A DNA stretch of 64,000 nt from Mesorhizobium sp. PAMC28654 (GTDB lineage Bacteria; Pseudomonadota; Alphaproteobacteria; Rhizobiales; Rhizobiaceae), in the NCBI RefSeq assembly GCF_020616515.1, contig NZ_CP085135.1, positions 4,650,001 to 4,714,000 of the forward strand. The letters are read 5' to 3'. A program made the translations under genes and the position numbers. Shown piece by piece: positions 30,383-37,200 of this stretch (its first letter is position 1; each line of letters starts with the position of its first letter). The notes below the pieces were generated by a model that saw only the letters and a program-made list of their open reading frames with translations, ran no database searches and was not told the origin of the DNA.

Positions 30383-30637
30383 TTAGTGATGACGATGACA
30401 CCGAGCCGTGTATATCCGGCCGTGACGATCGCGATACTGGCAATAGCCATTGCGCAGATTGCGCACCAGCAAGCCGGAGCCGACACCGACCGCTGCGCCG
30501 ATAATCGCACCCTTGCCACCGCCGAGCAAGCCGCCGACACCGGCGCCAATCAGGCCACCGCCAACCACGTCCTGCTCGGTGCTGGTGCAGCCGCTGAGGG
30601 CAGCCAGCGCAACCATCGCAATAATCATGCTCCGCAT
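30383..30637 (-). CDS. Glycine-zipper lipoprotein
   Basis: The ATG at 30637 follows GAGGAG. The 84-aa product has a lipoprotein signal (MRSMIIAMVALAALSGC, Cys17), a glycine-zipper membrane segment (GGGLIGAGVGGLLGGGKGAI) and a basic, Tyr/His-rich end (YCQYRDRHGRIYTARCHRHH). Similar small proteins sit in the outer membrane of many alphaproteobacteria. Function unknown. Confidence 0.75.
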   Translation of the reverse strand: MRSMIIAMVALAALSGCTSTEQDVVGGGLIGAGVGGLLGGGKGAIIGAAVGVGSGLLVRNLRNGYCQYRDRHGRIYTARCHRHH

Positions 30638-30720
30638 AGATTCACTCCTCACTTGTGTCCTCACTTCAATAATCTCCAACCGCCATTTATCATGAAATAA
30701 CGGTCTCTGCCCGCTCGATT

Positions 30721-31047
30721 TTATTGTTGGCTAAGATAGTCTTTCTGGGAGCGCGCGCCACTGGATGCTAGCAGGAGGTCGGAAATCTCCAGGGAAGCAT
30801 CAAGTGTCCCGTCTGGACGCACGTTCCAGGCTATCTTGTTGTAATCATCTTCCAGAGCCGGATCGACAGGAAGACACTTGGCAACGATGTGTTCAGCCTG
30901 ACCTTGAACATCACCCAAGGCGAACGGGCGTTCCGCCGTGCATTCCGCCGCTGTCTCGAACACGCTCACCGGAACGGACAATTCACGGCACTCGGTCATA
31001 TTGCTTGAACAGCCAATAACGAGCAGCAAGGCGGCGATGTGTTCCAT
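30721..31047 (-). CDS. Unknown lipoprotein, probable stress gene
   Basis: The start at 31047 (MEHIAALLLVIGC) gives a short lipoprotein signal with Cys13; an upstream in-frame start is at 31068. The mature 96 residues contain CRELSVPVSVFETAAEC, KCLPVDPALEDDYNK and two paired-cysteine positions. An exact EcfG-type promoter ends 25 bases upstream of the start, which supports this start and control by general stress. No family recognised. Confidence 0.65.
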   Translation of the reverse strand: MEHIAALLLVIGCSSNMTECRELSVPVSVFETAAECTAERPFALGDVQGQAEHIVAKCLPVDPALEDDYNKIAWNVRPDGTLDASLEISDLLLASSGARSQKDYLSQQ

Positions 31048-31071
31048 GGCGACATGTCCTCTCGCCACAAT

Positions 31072-31096
31072 AACGACTCACATTCGCCAAAGTTCC
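31072..31096 (-). promoter_or_regulatory. EcfG-type promoter
   Basis: On the minus strand GGAAC-N16-CGTT, 25 bases before the start of the 30721-31047 lipoprotein gene. Confidence 0.7.
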
Positions 31097-31126
31097 TGCG
31101 ATGGCAGGTTGGTCAACGAATAATTG

Positions 31127-31168
31127 GACGGGCGCTCAAGACCAAGCGACGGGCGCTCAAGACCAAGC
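31127..31168 (+). repeat. Tandem duplication of a 21-mer
   Basis: The unit GACGGGCGCTCAAGACCAAGC occurs twice head to tail (31127-31147, 31148-31168) in the space between two stress genes. The period is two helical turns; no role is evident. Confidence 0.85.
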
Positions 31169-31205
31169 ATTGCCGCCAAGGCACGGCGCCGCTCGGCGGG
31201 CGCCA

Positions 31206-31388
31206 TCAGAACAGTTGGAAGGCTGCCACCAACAGGATTGCCGTGATCAGTGCAAATGCGGCGAGACGGAGAGCGAGGTGGGAGGTTCGTGGCGCGGGTG
31301 AGGCGGGTGACTCAGGATCCTGAAACTCGCCCATCGAAACGCGGGCGGCCTGTTCCAGTCTGTTCATGTCGGCGACCATCAAAATCAT
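31206..31388 (-). CDS. Small single-pass membrane protein, probable stress gene
   Basis: A 60-aa frame ending in one hydrophobic helix (LALRLAAFALITAILLVAAF) after a charged N-terminus. The ATG at 31388 follows GGGAGGA closely; later ATGs at 31379 and 31367 are alternatives. An exact EcfG promoter lies 22 bases upstream, which is the main reason to accept this short gene. No family recognised. Confidence 0.6.
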   Translation of the reverse strand: MILMVADMNRLEQAARVSMGEFQDPESPASPAPRTSHLALRLAAFALITAILLVAAFQLF

Positions 31389-31409
31389 TCCTCCCGCGCT
31401 GCGAACCGG

Positions 31410-31434
31410 AACGTCCAGACGATCGGCAGGTTCC
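31410..31434 (-). promoter_or_regulatory. EcfG-type promoter
   Basis: Minus-strand GGAAC-N16-CGTT in front of the small membrane protein gene ending at 31206. Confidence 0.7.
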
Positions 31435-31524
31435 AGCGATATCTGGGAAATACAGTGTGGGATGTTATGGTAAATAGCCGGTTAAGGTTTGCATGATGCC
31501 TGGGTTTCCAGCCATGCTGCCAGA

Positions 31525-32556
31525 TCAGTCGGTCTCGAAATTGCCGTGGGGTACGACGAGGCGGTATTCGAGGCGGCCAGCCGTGATTTCAAGCGTTGCC
31601 GTGCCATTCAGCGATGCCGGCACGACCCGCTCGAGGGCGACGCTGCCAAAGCGTTTCTCGCTGCGCTGATTGTCATTGGCCCCGATCGCCTCGGCCCACG
31701 TCAACGAGAGGGCGGCTTCACCGGCGGAAGCGGCCATGAGATTGGCGGTCACCTCGACAAAGCCGCCCGGCCGCGACAGGGCGCCATAGCTGACAGAATT
31801 GACGGCGAGCTCATGCATTGCCAAGCCGATATGCAGGGCCGCATTGGGATTGAGATATGGATTGACGCCCTGGAAACGCAGGCTGCGCACGGGATCAGCT
31901 CCGTAGCGGCCGACCTGGCCGGACACCAGTTCGCGAAGAGCCGCCCCGCGCCAGTTGGAGGATGTCACCAGATCCTGGGACGACGCGAGTGATTGCAGCC
32001 GGCCGCGAAAGCGCGTCAGGAAATCGCTGATGGTGTCGGAGTAGCGGCCGGTCTGGGTGGCGATGCTCTGGATGATGGCCAGGAGATTTTTCGAGCGATG
32101 GCTGACTTCACGCAACAGCGTCTTCAGAGTCTGTTCGCGACGCTTCTGCTCGGTCGTTTCGACCATTGTGGTGACAACGCCCTGCACGATGCCACTGTCG
32201 CCACGATCCGCGTCTATCCATACCTGGAACCAGCGAACGCCGTCTTCGGCGGGAACGCTGAGTTCAAGACGCTCCGCGTTTCCTGACGCCATGACGTTGC
32301 GTTTGGTTGCGTCGATGCGCTCTGCCTGGGCCAGCGGCAGGATGCCGTTGCTGTCGGCGCTGTCAGCCCATGGCGCGCGCATGTTGCGCGCCCATACCGT
32401 CTTCAACTCGCGATCCTGATAAAGTACGGAAATGCCGGCATTGTGCAGCGCATGCAGGAGAGCCCGGCCGAGCTGCATTCCACTTTCGGCGGGATGCAAG
32501 GCGATGATCTCATCGCTCTGCCTACCCTCTTTAATGTCTCCGGCCTTGGAACGCAT
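31525..32556 (-). CDS. Cytoplasmic PAS-HWE sensor histidine kinase, probable stress gene
   Basis: 343 aa, no membrane segment. A PAS domain (about residues 30-140, NAGISVLYQDRELKTVWARN) precedes an HWE-type kinase core: His in LLREVSHRSKNLLAIIQSIA, then LAMHELAVNSVSYGALS and GSVALERVVPASL. An exact EcfG promoter lies 29 bases before the start, so the sigma factor would raise its own sensor, a possible positive loop. Candidate PhyR kinase by class and location; not proven. Confidence 0.82.
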   Translation of the reverse strand: MRSKAGDIKEGRQSDEIIALHPAESGMQLGRALLHALHNAGISVLYQDRELKTVWARNMRAPWADSADSNGILPLAQAERIDATKRNVMASGNAERLELSVPAEDGVRWFQVWIDADRGDSGIVQGVVTTMVETTEQKRREQTLKTLLREVSHRSKNLLAIIQSIATQTGRYSDTISDFLTRFRGRLQSLASSQDLVTSSNWRGAALRELVSGQVGRYGADPVRSLRFQGVNPYLNPNAALHIGLAMHELAVNSVSYGALSRPGGFVEVTANLMAASAGEAALSLTWAEAIGANDNQRSEKRFGSVALERVVPASLNGTATLEITAGRLEYRLVVPHGNFETD

Positions 32557-32584
32557 CGGTCAATATGTCCACCCAGTTCAGTTG

Positions 32585-32609
32585 AACGGCTCACTGACAA
32601 ATGGGTTCC
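32585..32609 (-). promoter_or_regulatory. EcfG-type promoter
   Basis: Minus-strand GGAAC-N16-CGTT (plus strand AACG at 32585, GTTCC at 32605) before the 31525-32556 kinase gene. Confidence 0.72.
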
Positions 32610-32742
32610 CAAAAAGGAGTCGGTTCCGATCCCCTAAAAGCGGTCCGCCGAGCGACGTCCTGTGAAGGATATCGCCCGGCGGTGGCTGGAAACCGTTTGA
32701 GGGGTGCGGCTTCCAGTGTTCGCTCGATTGTCCGCCTGATCG

Positions 32743-32907
32743 TCACGCGCGCTTGAACAGGCCCGCGAGAAGCGAAATGACCAGGAAAGCGAGAAATATG
32801 AAGAACAGGATTTGCGCGATGCCAGCCGACGTTCCCGCAATGCCGCCGAACCCGAGCGCGCCCGCGATGATCGCGACGACAAGAAAAACAAGCGCCCAGT
32901 AGAGCAT
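32743..32907 (-). CDS. DUF1328 (YtjA-like) small membrane protein
   Basis: A 54-aa, almost wholly hydrophobic protein: [20 protein letters not shown], then [20 protein letters not shown] and [12 protein letters not shown]. This is the DUF1328/YtjA pattern of two membrane helices. The ATG at 32907 has AAGGAG seven bases upstream and an exact EcfG promoter 30 bases upstream. DUF1328 proteins are commonly in general stress regulons; their molecular role is unknown. Confidence 0.88.
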   Translation of the reverse strand: MLYWALVFLVVAIIAGALGFGGIAGTSAGIAQILFFIFLAFLVISLLAGLFKRA

Positions 32908-32936
32908 GATCCATCTCCTTCAAATGGTGTGGTAAA

Positions 32937-32961
32937 AACGTGGTTCGCCGCCGTTTGTTCC
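32937..32961 (-). promoter_or_regulatory. EcfG-type promoter
   Basis: Minus-strand GGAAC-N16-CGTT before the DUF1328 gene. Confidence 0.72.
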
Positions 32962-33106
32962 ACCATTGGCCGAAAAAGACGAGCCTGCAAATCGCTCAAG
33001 AAGCCTGATGCGCGGGAAAATTCTCGGCGATGCTGTCCAGTCATGAAGAAGGCCGCCCGATGCAGCGCATCGAACGGCCCGTTTCATGCATTTCGAGACA
33101 GGAAGG

Positions 33107-33901
33107 CTATGCCGCGGCCTTCGCCTGCCGGTCGAAGAATAGCGCCTGGCTGATCAGGGCCTTGACCATGTCCGGGTTGAACGGCTTGGTGACCAGGAAC
33201 GCCGGTTCCGGCCGCTCGCCAGTCAGCAAGCGTTCGGGGAAAGCGGTGATGAAGATCACCGGTACCGAGGTGGACGAGAGGATCTCGTTGACTGCCTCGA
33301 TGCCAGAGCTGCCGTCGGCAAGCTGGATGTCGGCAAGAATCATCTTCGGTCGTGTCTTGCCGAACAGCGTCACCGCCTCGGCATGGGTGCGCGCCGTTCC
33401 GACGACGCGATGGCCAAGACTTTCGACCATCTCCTCTATGTCCATGGCGATTAGCGGCTCGTCCTCGATGATCAGCACATCGGTCGCCACCTGGCGGGAA
33501 ATCTCGTTGCTCGCCTGAGCCAGAAGTTCCGAGAATTCGGCGTCGCCGACATCGAGAATCTCCGCCGCTTCGTCTTCGGTGAAGCCTTCGACCGCGACCA
33601 GCAGGAAAGCCTGGCGGGGGCGGGGGGCGAGGGCATTCAGGTTGGCGGCGGCACGCTGCTCCCAGGCCGACTGGGCATGCTCTTGCGGCACGCGAATGGC
33701 GACGGAGGTGAAGAGCTTGGCGAATATCTTGTAGAGGGCGATGCGGTCGTTCGACGCTTCCGGGAAGATGTCGACATCGTCGATGAGGGCTTCAAGCATC
33801 GCGGCGACCAGCGCGTCGCCACTCTCCTGCGATCCGGAGACTGCCCGCGAAAAGCGGCGCAGGAACGGCAGGTGCGGAGCGATGGTTGCGGATAAACTCA
33901 T
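33107..33901 (-). CDS. phyR: General stress response regulator PhyR
   Basis: 264 aa from the ATG at 33901 (MSLSATIAPHLPFLRRFSRA); the longer frame from 34225 runs through the promoter region and is rejected. Residues 1-120 are an EcfG-like sigma mimic (sigma2/sigma4-type, PRPRQAFLLVAVEGFTEDEA) and residues 135-255 a receiver with VLIIEDEPLIAMDIEE and Asp191 (MILADIQLADG). When phosphorylated, PhyR binds NepR and frees EcfG. It diverges from nepR-ecfG, with an EcfG promoter of its own. Confidence 0.96.
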   Translation of the reverse strand: MSLSATIAPHLPFLRRFSRAVSGSQESGDALVAAMLEALIDDVDIFPEASNDRIALYKIFAKLFTSVAIRVPQEHAQSAWEQRAAANLNALAPRPRQAFLLVAVEGFTEDEAAEILDVGDAEFSELLAQASNEISRQVATDVLIIEDEPLIAMDIEEMVESLGHRVVGTARTHAEAVTLFGKTRPKMILADIQLADGSSGIEAVNEILSSTSVPVIFITAFPERLLTGERPEPAFLVTKPFNPDMVKALISQALFFDRQAKAAA

Positions 33902-33973
33902 AATGAACGTCTCCCTCAGATGACGTGGTTGCATAGTTTGCAGGTCAAGCTGATTGCAAGCCCCGGTGAAACA

Positions 33974-33998
33974 AACGCGGCGTTTCGGAAAAAGTTCC
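33974..33998 (-). promoter_or_regulatory. EcfG-type promoter of phyR
   Basis: Minus-strand GGAAC-N16-CGTT, about 73 bases before the phyR start; nine bases separate it from the nepR promoter, back to back. Confidence 0.8.
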
Positions 33999-34007
33999 GG
34001 ACGCTGT

Positions 34008-34032
34008 GGAACTAATGTGCGGGGAAGGCGTT
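34008..34032 (+). promoter_or_regulatory. EcfG-type promoter of nepR-ecfG
   Basis: GGAAC (34008), 16 bases, CGTT (34029), 90 bases before the nepR ATG. Confidence 0.82.
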
Positions 34033-34121
34033 TGAAGCCGGGATGGGCGACCAGACGAGGGTGCCGCTTGCCTTGTGTTGTGTAGTATGGCGGCCTGGTA
34101 GCTGGGGGAATAAAGGGCGAA

Positions 34122-34325
34122 ATGAAGGATATGATGAAACATGTAATGGCTGGCGTCGTCGAAAGGCGCCGGGATGGTTCCGGCGACCCGCTTGGGCCGA
34201 ACTCGGAAATTGGTCGCAAACTCAAGCAGTATTATGATGAGCTGGTCTCCGACGATGTGCCGGATCGCTTCGCCCAGTTGCTCAGCCAGCTGGAACAGGC
34301 CGAACCCGCACAGAAGAAGGACTGA
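34122..34325 (+). CDS. nepR: Anti-sigma factor NepR
   Basis: 67 aa. The conserved NepR core is clear: GPNSEIGRKLKQYYDELVS followed by DDVPDRFAQLLSQLE, two helices that grip EcfG. It holds EcfG inactive until phosphorylated PhyR takes its place. Its stop is three bases before the ecfG ATG. Confidence 0.93.
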   Translation: MKDMMKHVMAGVVERRRDGSGDPLGPNSEIGRKLKQYYDELVSDDVPDRFAQLLSQLEQAEPAQKKD

Positions 34326-34328
34326 GGC

Positions 34329-34880
34329 ATGGCCGCCGTCTCTCAGGGCTTCAAGACCGATCTGCTCGGGTCGATCCCGAGCCTGCGCGCCTTTGCGGTG
34401 TCGCTGACGCAGAATGCCGACAAGGCCGACGATCTGGTGCAGGAGACGCTGGTCAAGGCGTGGGACAAGCACGAGAGTTTCCAGCCGGGCACCAATCTCA
34501 AGGCTTGGCTGTTCACCATCCTGCGCAACGAATTCTATTCGCAGATGCGCAAGCGCGGCCGCGAAGTGCAGGATAGCGATGGCATCATGACGGCAAGGCT
34601 TGCCGTTCATCCGGCCCAGCACGGTCAGCTCGACCTGAAGGATTTTCGCGGCGCGCTCGAACAATTGCCCGAGGACCAGCGCGAAGCCATCATCCTCATC
34701 GGCGCGTCGGGCTTCTCCTATGAGGAAGCCGCCGAGATTTGCGGATGCGCGGTCGGAACAATCAAGAGCCGCGTCAGCCGGGCCCGCACGCGGCTGCAGG
34801 AAATTCTAAAGATTTCCGGCGAGGACGAGTACGGCCCCGATGCGATCTCGGCCCAGGTGATGGGCACGCCGGGAAGCTGA
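34329..34880 (+). CDS. ecfG: General stress ECF sigma factor EcfG
   Basis: 183 aa. Sigma2 (DDLVQETLVKAWDKHESFQ, then NLKAWLFTILRNEFYSQMRK) and sigma4 (LPEDQREAIILIGASGFSYE, AEICGCAVGTIKSRVSRA) without extra domains. It recognises GGAAC-N16/17-CGTT, of which eleven exact copies lie before genes in this window, including its own operon. Confidence 0.95.
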   Translation: MAAVSQGFKTDLLGSIPSLRAFAVSLTQNADKADDLVQETLVKAWDKHESFQPGTNLKAWLFTILRNEFYSQMRKRGREVQDSDGIMTARLAVHPAQHGQLDLKDFRGALEQLPEDQREAIILIGASGFSYEEAAEICGCAVGTIKSRVSRARTRLQEILKISGEDEYGPDAISAQVMGTPGS

Positions 34881-34940
34881 GGCGTGACGGAGCAGGCGGG
34901 ATCGTGATCGCGCCGCTCAGCAATCAAGATATGTCGGTTG

Positions 34941-35390
34941 TCAGTTGGCGGGCGTCCGGCCGCAGGCGGCCGCCACGGCCTCGACAAGGTCCTCTCCCGA
35001 ATAGGGCTTGGTGACCAGCCTGATGCCGGGAAAGGACGCCTTGATCTCGTCGACGTCCGAATAACCCGAGGCGAAGACGAAGGGCAGGCCGGTTTCACGC
35101 AATCCCGAGGCGAAATCGAGCGTTGAGGCTCCGCCAAGCATCAGATCGACGATGGCGGCGTCGAAGTGCCCGGCGACATTCTGTTGATCGACCTCCGCCA
35201 GATCGCGGGCGATAACCACCTCGCCAGCGCCATAATCGCGGCACAGCTGCTCGACATCCATGGCGATCAGGAATTCATCCTCCAAGACCAGAATTCGCAG
35301 TCCGTCAAGCAATGGTGGCACGTAGCAATGTCTCCTTGAAACCACGGAGTCATGATCGTTATTTGGCATCGTGTCATTTAAAAAAGACAT
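34941..35390 (-). CDS. Single-domain response regulator, FATGUY-like
   Basis: 149 aa, only a receiver domain: ILVLEDEFLIAMDVEQLC, phosphoacceptor Asp82 (AAIVDLMLGGAS), then PFVFASGYSDVDEIK and the conserved Lys in VTKPYSGEDL. The PFVFASGY segment resembles the FATGUY motif of alphaproteobacterial regulators that modulate PhyR signalling. Convergent with ecfG, 60 bases apart. The start may be the ATG at 35369 instead. No clear promoter. Confidence 0.8.
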   Translation of the reverse strand: MSFLNDTMPNNDHDSVVSRRHCYVPPLLDGLRILVLEDEFLIAMDVEQLCRDYGAGEVVIARDLAEVDQQNVAGHFDAAIVDLMLGGASTLDFASGLRETGLPFVFASGYSDVDEIKASFPGIRLVTKPYSGEDLVEAVAAACGRTPAN

Positions 35391-35406
35391 GCCGGGCGCA
35401 GATGAT

Positions 35407-35432
35407 GGAACCTCGATCCCCCGAAATGCGTT
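35407..35432 (+). promoter_or_regulatory. EcfG-type promoter, 17-base spacer
   Basis: GGAAC-N17-CGTT, 50 bases before the Crp/Fnr-family start at 35483; it lies inside the longer open frame and so argues against starts upstream. Confidence 0.65.
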
Positions 35433-35482
35433 TGGAACCGACTCTCTCGAAGAGGGGCAACGCTTTCGAAGAGGGGTCGAAA

Positions 35483-36244
35483 ATGTCGGGCCAGAACGGT
35501 CGTTCTTTCTCCAGCCGCCAATATCCTTGCGAGAACTGTCCGCTTCGACCGCTACCGGTGTTCCGTGAGTTCGAAAAGCAGGAACTCGTCTTCATCAGCA
35601 AGTTCAAGAAGGGTGAGCTTGCCGTCGACAAGGGCGCCACGGTGCTGGTCGAGGGCAGCCACAGCGCCCACCTTTATACAGTGCTTTCGGGCTGGGCCTT
35701 TCGCTACAAGCTGTTGTCGGATGGCCGCCGGCAGATCCTCAACTATCTGATGCCGGGCGATCTCATCGGCCTGCAAGGCAGCGTGATGGGCGAGATGCAG
35801 CATTCCGTCGAGGCTCTGTCGCCGATGCTGCTGTGCGTCTTCGAGCGCGAGTCCCTGCACGAACTCTACCGCAATCACCCCGGCCTCGCCTATGACATCA
35901 CCTGGATCGCGTCGCGGGAGGAGCGGATGCTGGACGAAAACCTGCTCAGCGTCGGTCGTCGCAGCGCCATCGAGCGTGCCGCCTACCTGATCGCCTTCAT
36001 AGGCAGTCGCGCGAAAGTGGTCGGGCTGAATGGCAAGCATTCCGTCCAGATTCCCATCACGCAGCAGCACATAGCCGATACGCTCGGCCTCTCCCTGGTT
36101 CACACCAACAAGACGATCCGCAAGCTGATGGACCGAAAACTGATCGTCTGGCGCGACGGCGGCTGCGAGGTTGTCGACAATGAAGGGCTCAAGGAACTCG
36201 CCAATTGGGAGGGATTGAGCGAGGGTCGTCGGCCGTTGATCTGA
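35483..36244 (+). CDS. Crp/Fnr-family regulator under stress control
   Basis: 253 aa from the ATG at 35483 (MSGQNGRSFSSRQYPCENC), which follows GAGGGG and an EcfG promoter; the frame is open back to 35312 but the promoter lies within that part. A cyclic-nucleotide-like beta-roll (about residues 40-150; GWAFRYKLLSDGRRQILNYL, MPGDLIGL) and a Crp-type HTH (ITQQHIADTLGLSLVHTNKT). A CPLRPLP-type cysteine pair near the N-terminus is not enough to predict an iron-sulfur cluster. Ligand unknown. Confidence 0.85.
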   Translation: MSGQNGRSFSSRQYPCENCPLRPLPVFREFEKQELVFISKFKKGELAVDKGATVLVEGSHSAHLYTVLSGWAFRYKLLSDGRRQILNYLMPGDLIGLQGSVMGEMQHSVEALSPMLLCVFERESLHELYRNHPGLAYDITWIASREERMLDENLLSVGRRSAIERAAYLIAFIGSRAKVVGLNGKHSVQIPITQQHIADTLGLSLVHTNKTIRKLMDRKLIVWRDGGCEVVDNEGLKELANWEGLSEGRRPLI

Positions 36245-36345
36245 AGGGCCCATGTTAACCTGAAGCCAAATCGCGGCTGGACTCGATCGCGGAAACAACC
36301 TTTCATCGGACCAATATGATTTCAGGGGCCAGGGGCCGCCGGTTC

Positions 36346-36370
36346 GGAACCTTGGTGTCCATCGAACGTT
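36346..36370 (+). promoter_or_regulatory. EcfG-type promoter
   Basis: GGAAC-N16-CGTT, 30 bases before the start of the 36401 gene. Confidence 0.75.
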
Positions 36371-36400
36371 TGAAATCAAGCAAACGCAAGGAGTTAAGCA

Positions 36401-36727
36401 ATGGCAACCGCCACTGGGAAAACCGCTAATGAAAGCCGGACGAATCCAGACCTTGAAGCCGACATCAAGCAGCTCAAGGCCGATATCGAGAAACTGACCA
36501 GGCAGTTGGCCAAGACCGGCGAGCATGGCTATGGGACAGCCCGACGCGCGGCGACGGAAGGTGTCGAGCAATTGCGTGCCCAGGGCGAGGCGGCATTCGA
36601 TAATTTGCGCAGCAACGCCAGGGATGTCGAGGCGCAACTCTTGGCGAGCGTGCGTGAAAAGCCGGTGACGTCGCTGGCGATCGCGGCCGGCGTCGGATTC
36701 CTGTTCGCGCTTCTCGCCCGGCGCTAA
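36401..36727 (+). CDS. DUF883 (ElaB/YqjD-like) membrane-anchored protein
   Basis: 108 aa. A long helical charged region (DIKQLKADIEKLTRQLAKTG) is followed by a C-terminal membrane helix (SLAIAAGVGFLFALLARR), the ElaB/YqjD layout. In E. coli the stationary-phase protein YqjD binds ribosomes and holds them at the membrane. An EcfG promoter precedes it. It forms an operon with the next gene, like yqjD-yqjE. Confidence 0.82.
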   Translation: MATATGKTANESRTNPDLEADIKQLKADIEKLTRQLAKTGEHGYGTARRAATEGVEQLRAQGEAAFDNLRSNARDVEAQLLASVREKPVTSLAIAAGVGFLFALLARR

Positions 36728-36732
36728 TTCCC

Positions 36733-37194
36733 GTGGGAATGCTGGCATCGCTTATTTCGGGTTTCGCCTCCGGCGAAACCGTGGCCGCCATACGCCGCGC
36801 ACGCACCGCGGCGATCGTCTATGCCGTTGCCGCCCTGGTGGCACTCTGCGGCATCGGGTTCCTGGTCGGAGCGGCCTATATCTGGACGGCGAGCCGCTAC
36901 GGATCGATGGCCGCCTCGCTGGGTTTTGGGGCCGGCTTTCTGGTCATCGCCGGGCTCATATTGCTCATCTATCAGCTAGCTTCCGGCACGCGCGCCCGGC
37001 GCCGGGCGAAACGGCGCGACGCCGACTTGAAGGCGATCGGCATTACAGCGGCGCTAGCCGTGTTGCCGACGCTGCTCAAGGGGAAGGGCGGTCTGGGCGT
37101 CATTCTCGGCCCGGCGGTGGCACTTGCCGCCTACGCCATCTACCGTGAAAACGTGAAGCGTGGCGCGGATGACCATGATGGCGACACGAGATAG
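36733..37194 (+). CDS. YqjE/holin-X-like membrane protein
   Basis: 153 aa, starting at GTG 36733 or ATG 36739, five to eleven bases after the DUF883 gene. Two hydrophobic hairpins (AAIVYAVAALVALCGIGFLV, GFLVIAGLILLIYQLASG) then a basic loop and a third hydrophobic stretch (LGVILGPAVALAAYAIY). It resembles the phage-holin superfamily III/YqjE proteins. No lysis function should be assumed; it is a stress-operon membrane protein. Confidence 0.75.
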   Translation: MGMLASLISGFASGETVAAIRRARTAAIVYAVAALVALCGIGFLVGAAYIWTASRYGSMAASLGFGAGFLVIAGLILLIYQLASGTRARRRAKRRDADLKAIGITAALAVLPTLLKGKGGLGVILGPAVALAAYAIYRENVKRGADDHDGDTR

Positions 37195-37200
37195 CGCGGG

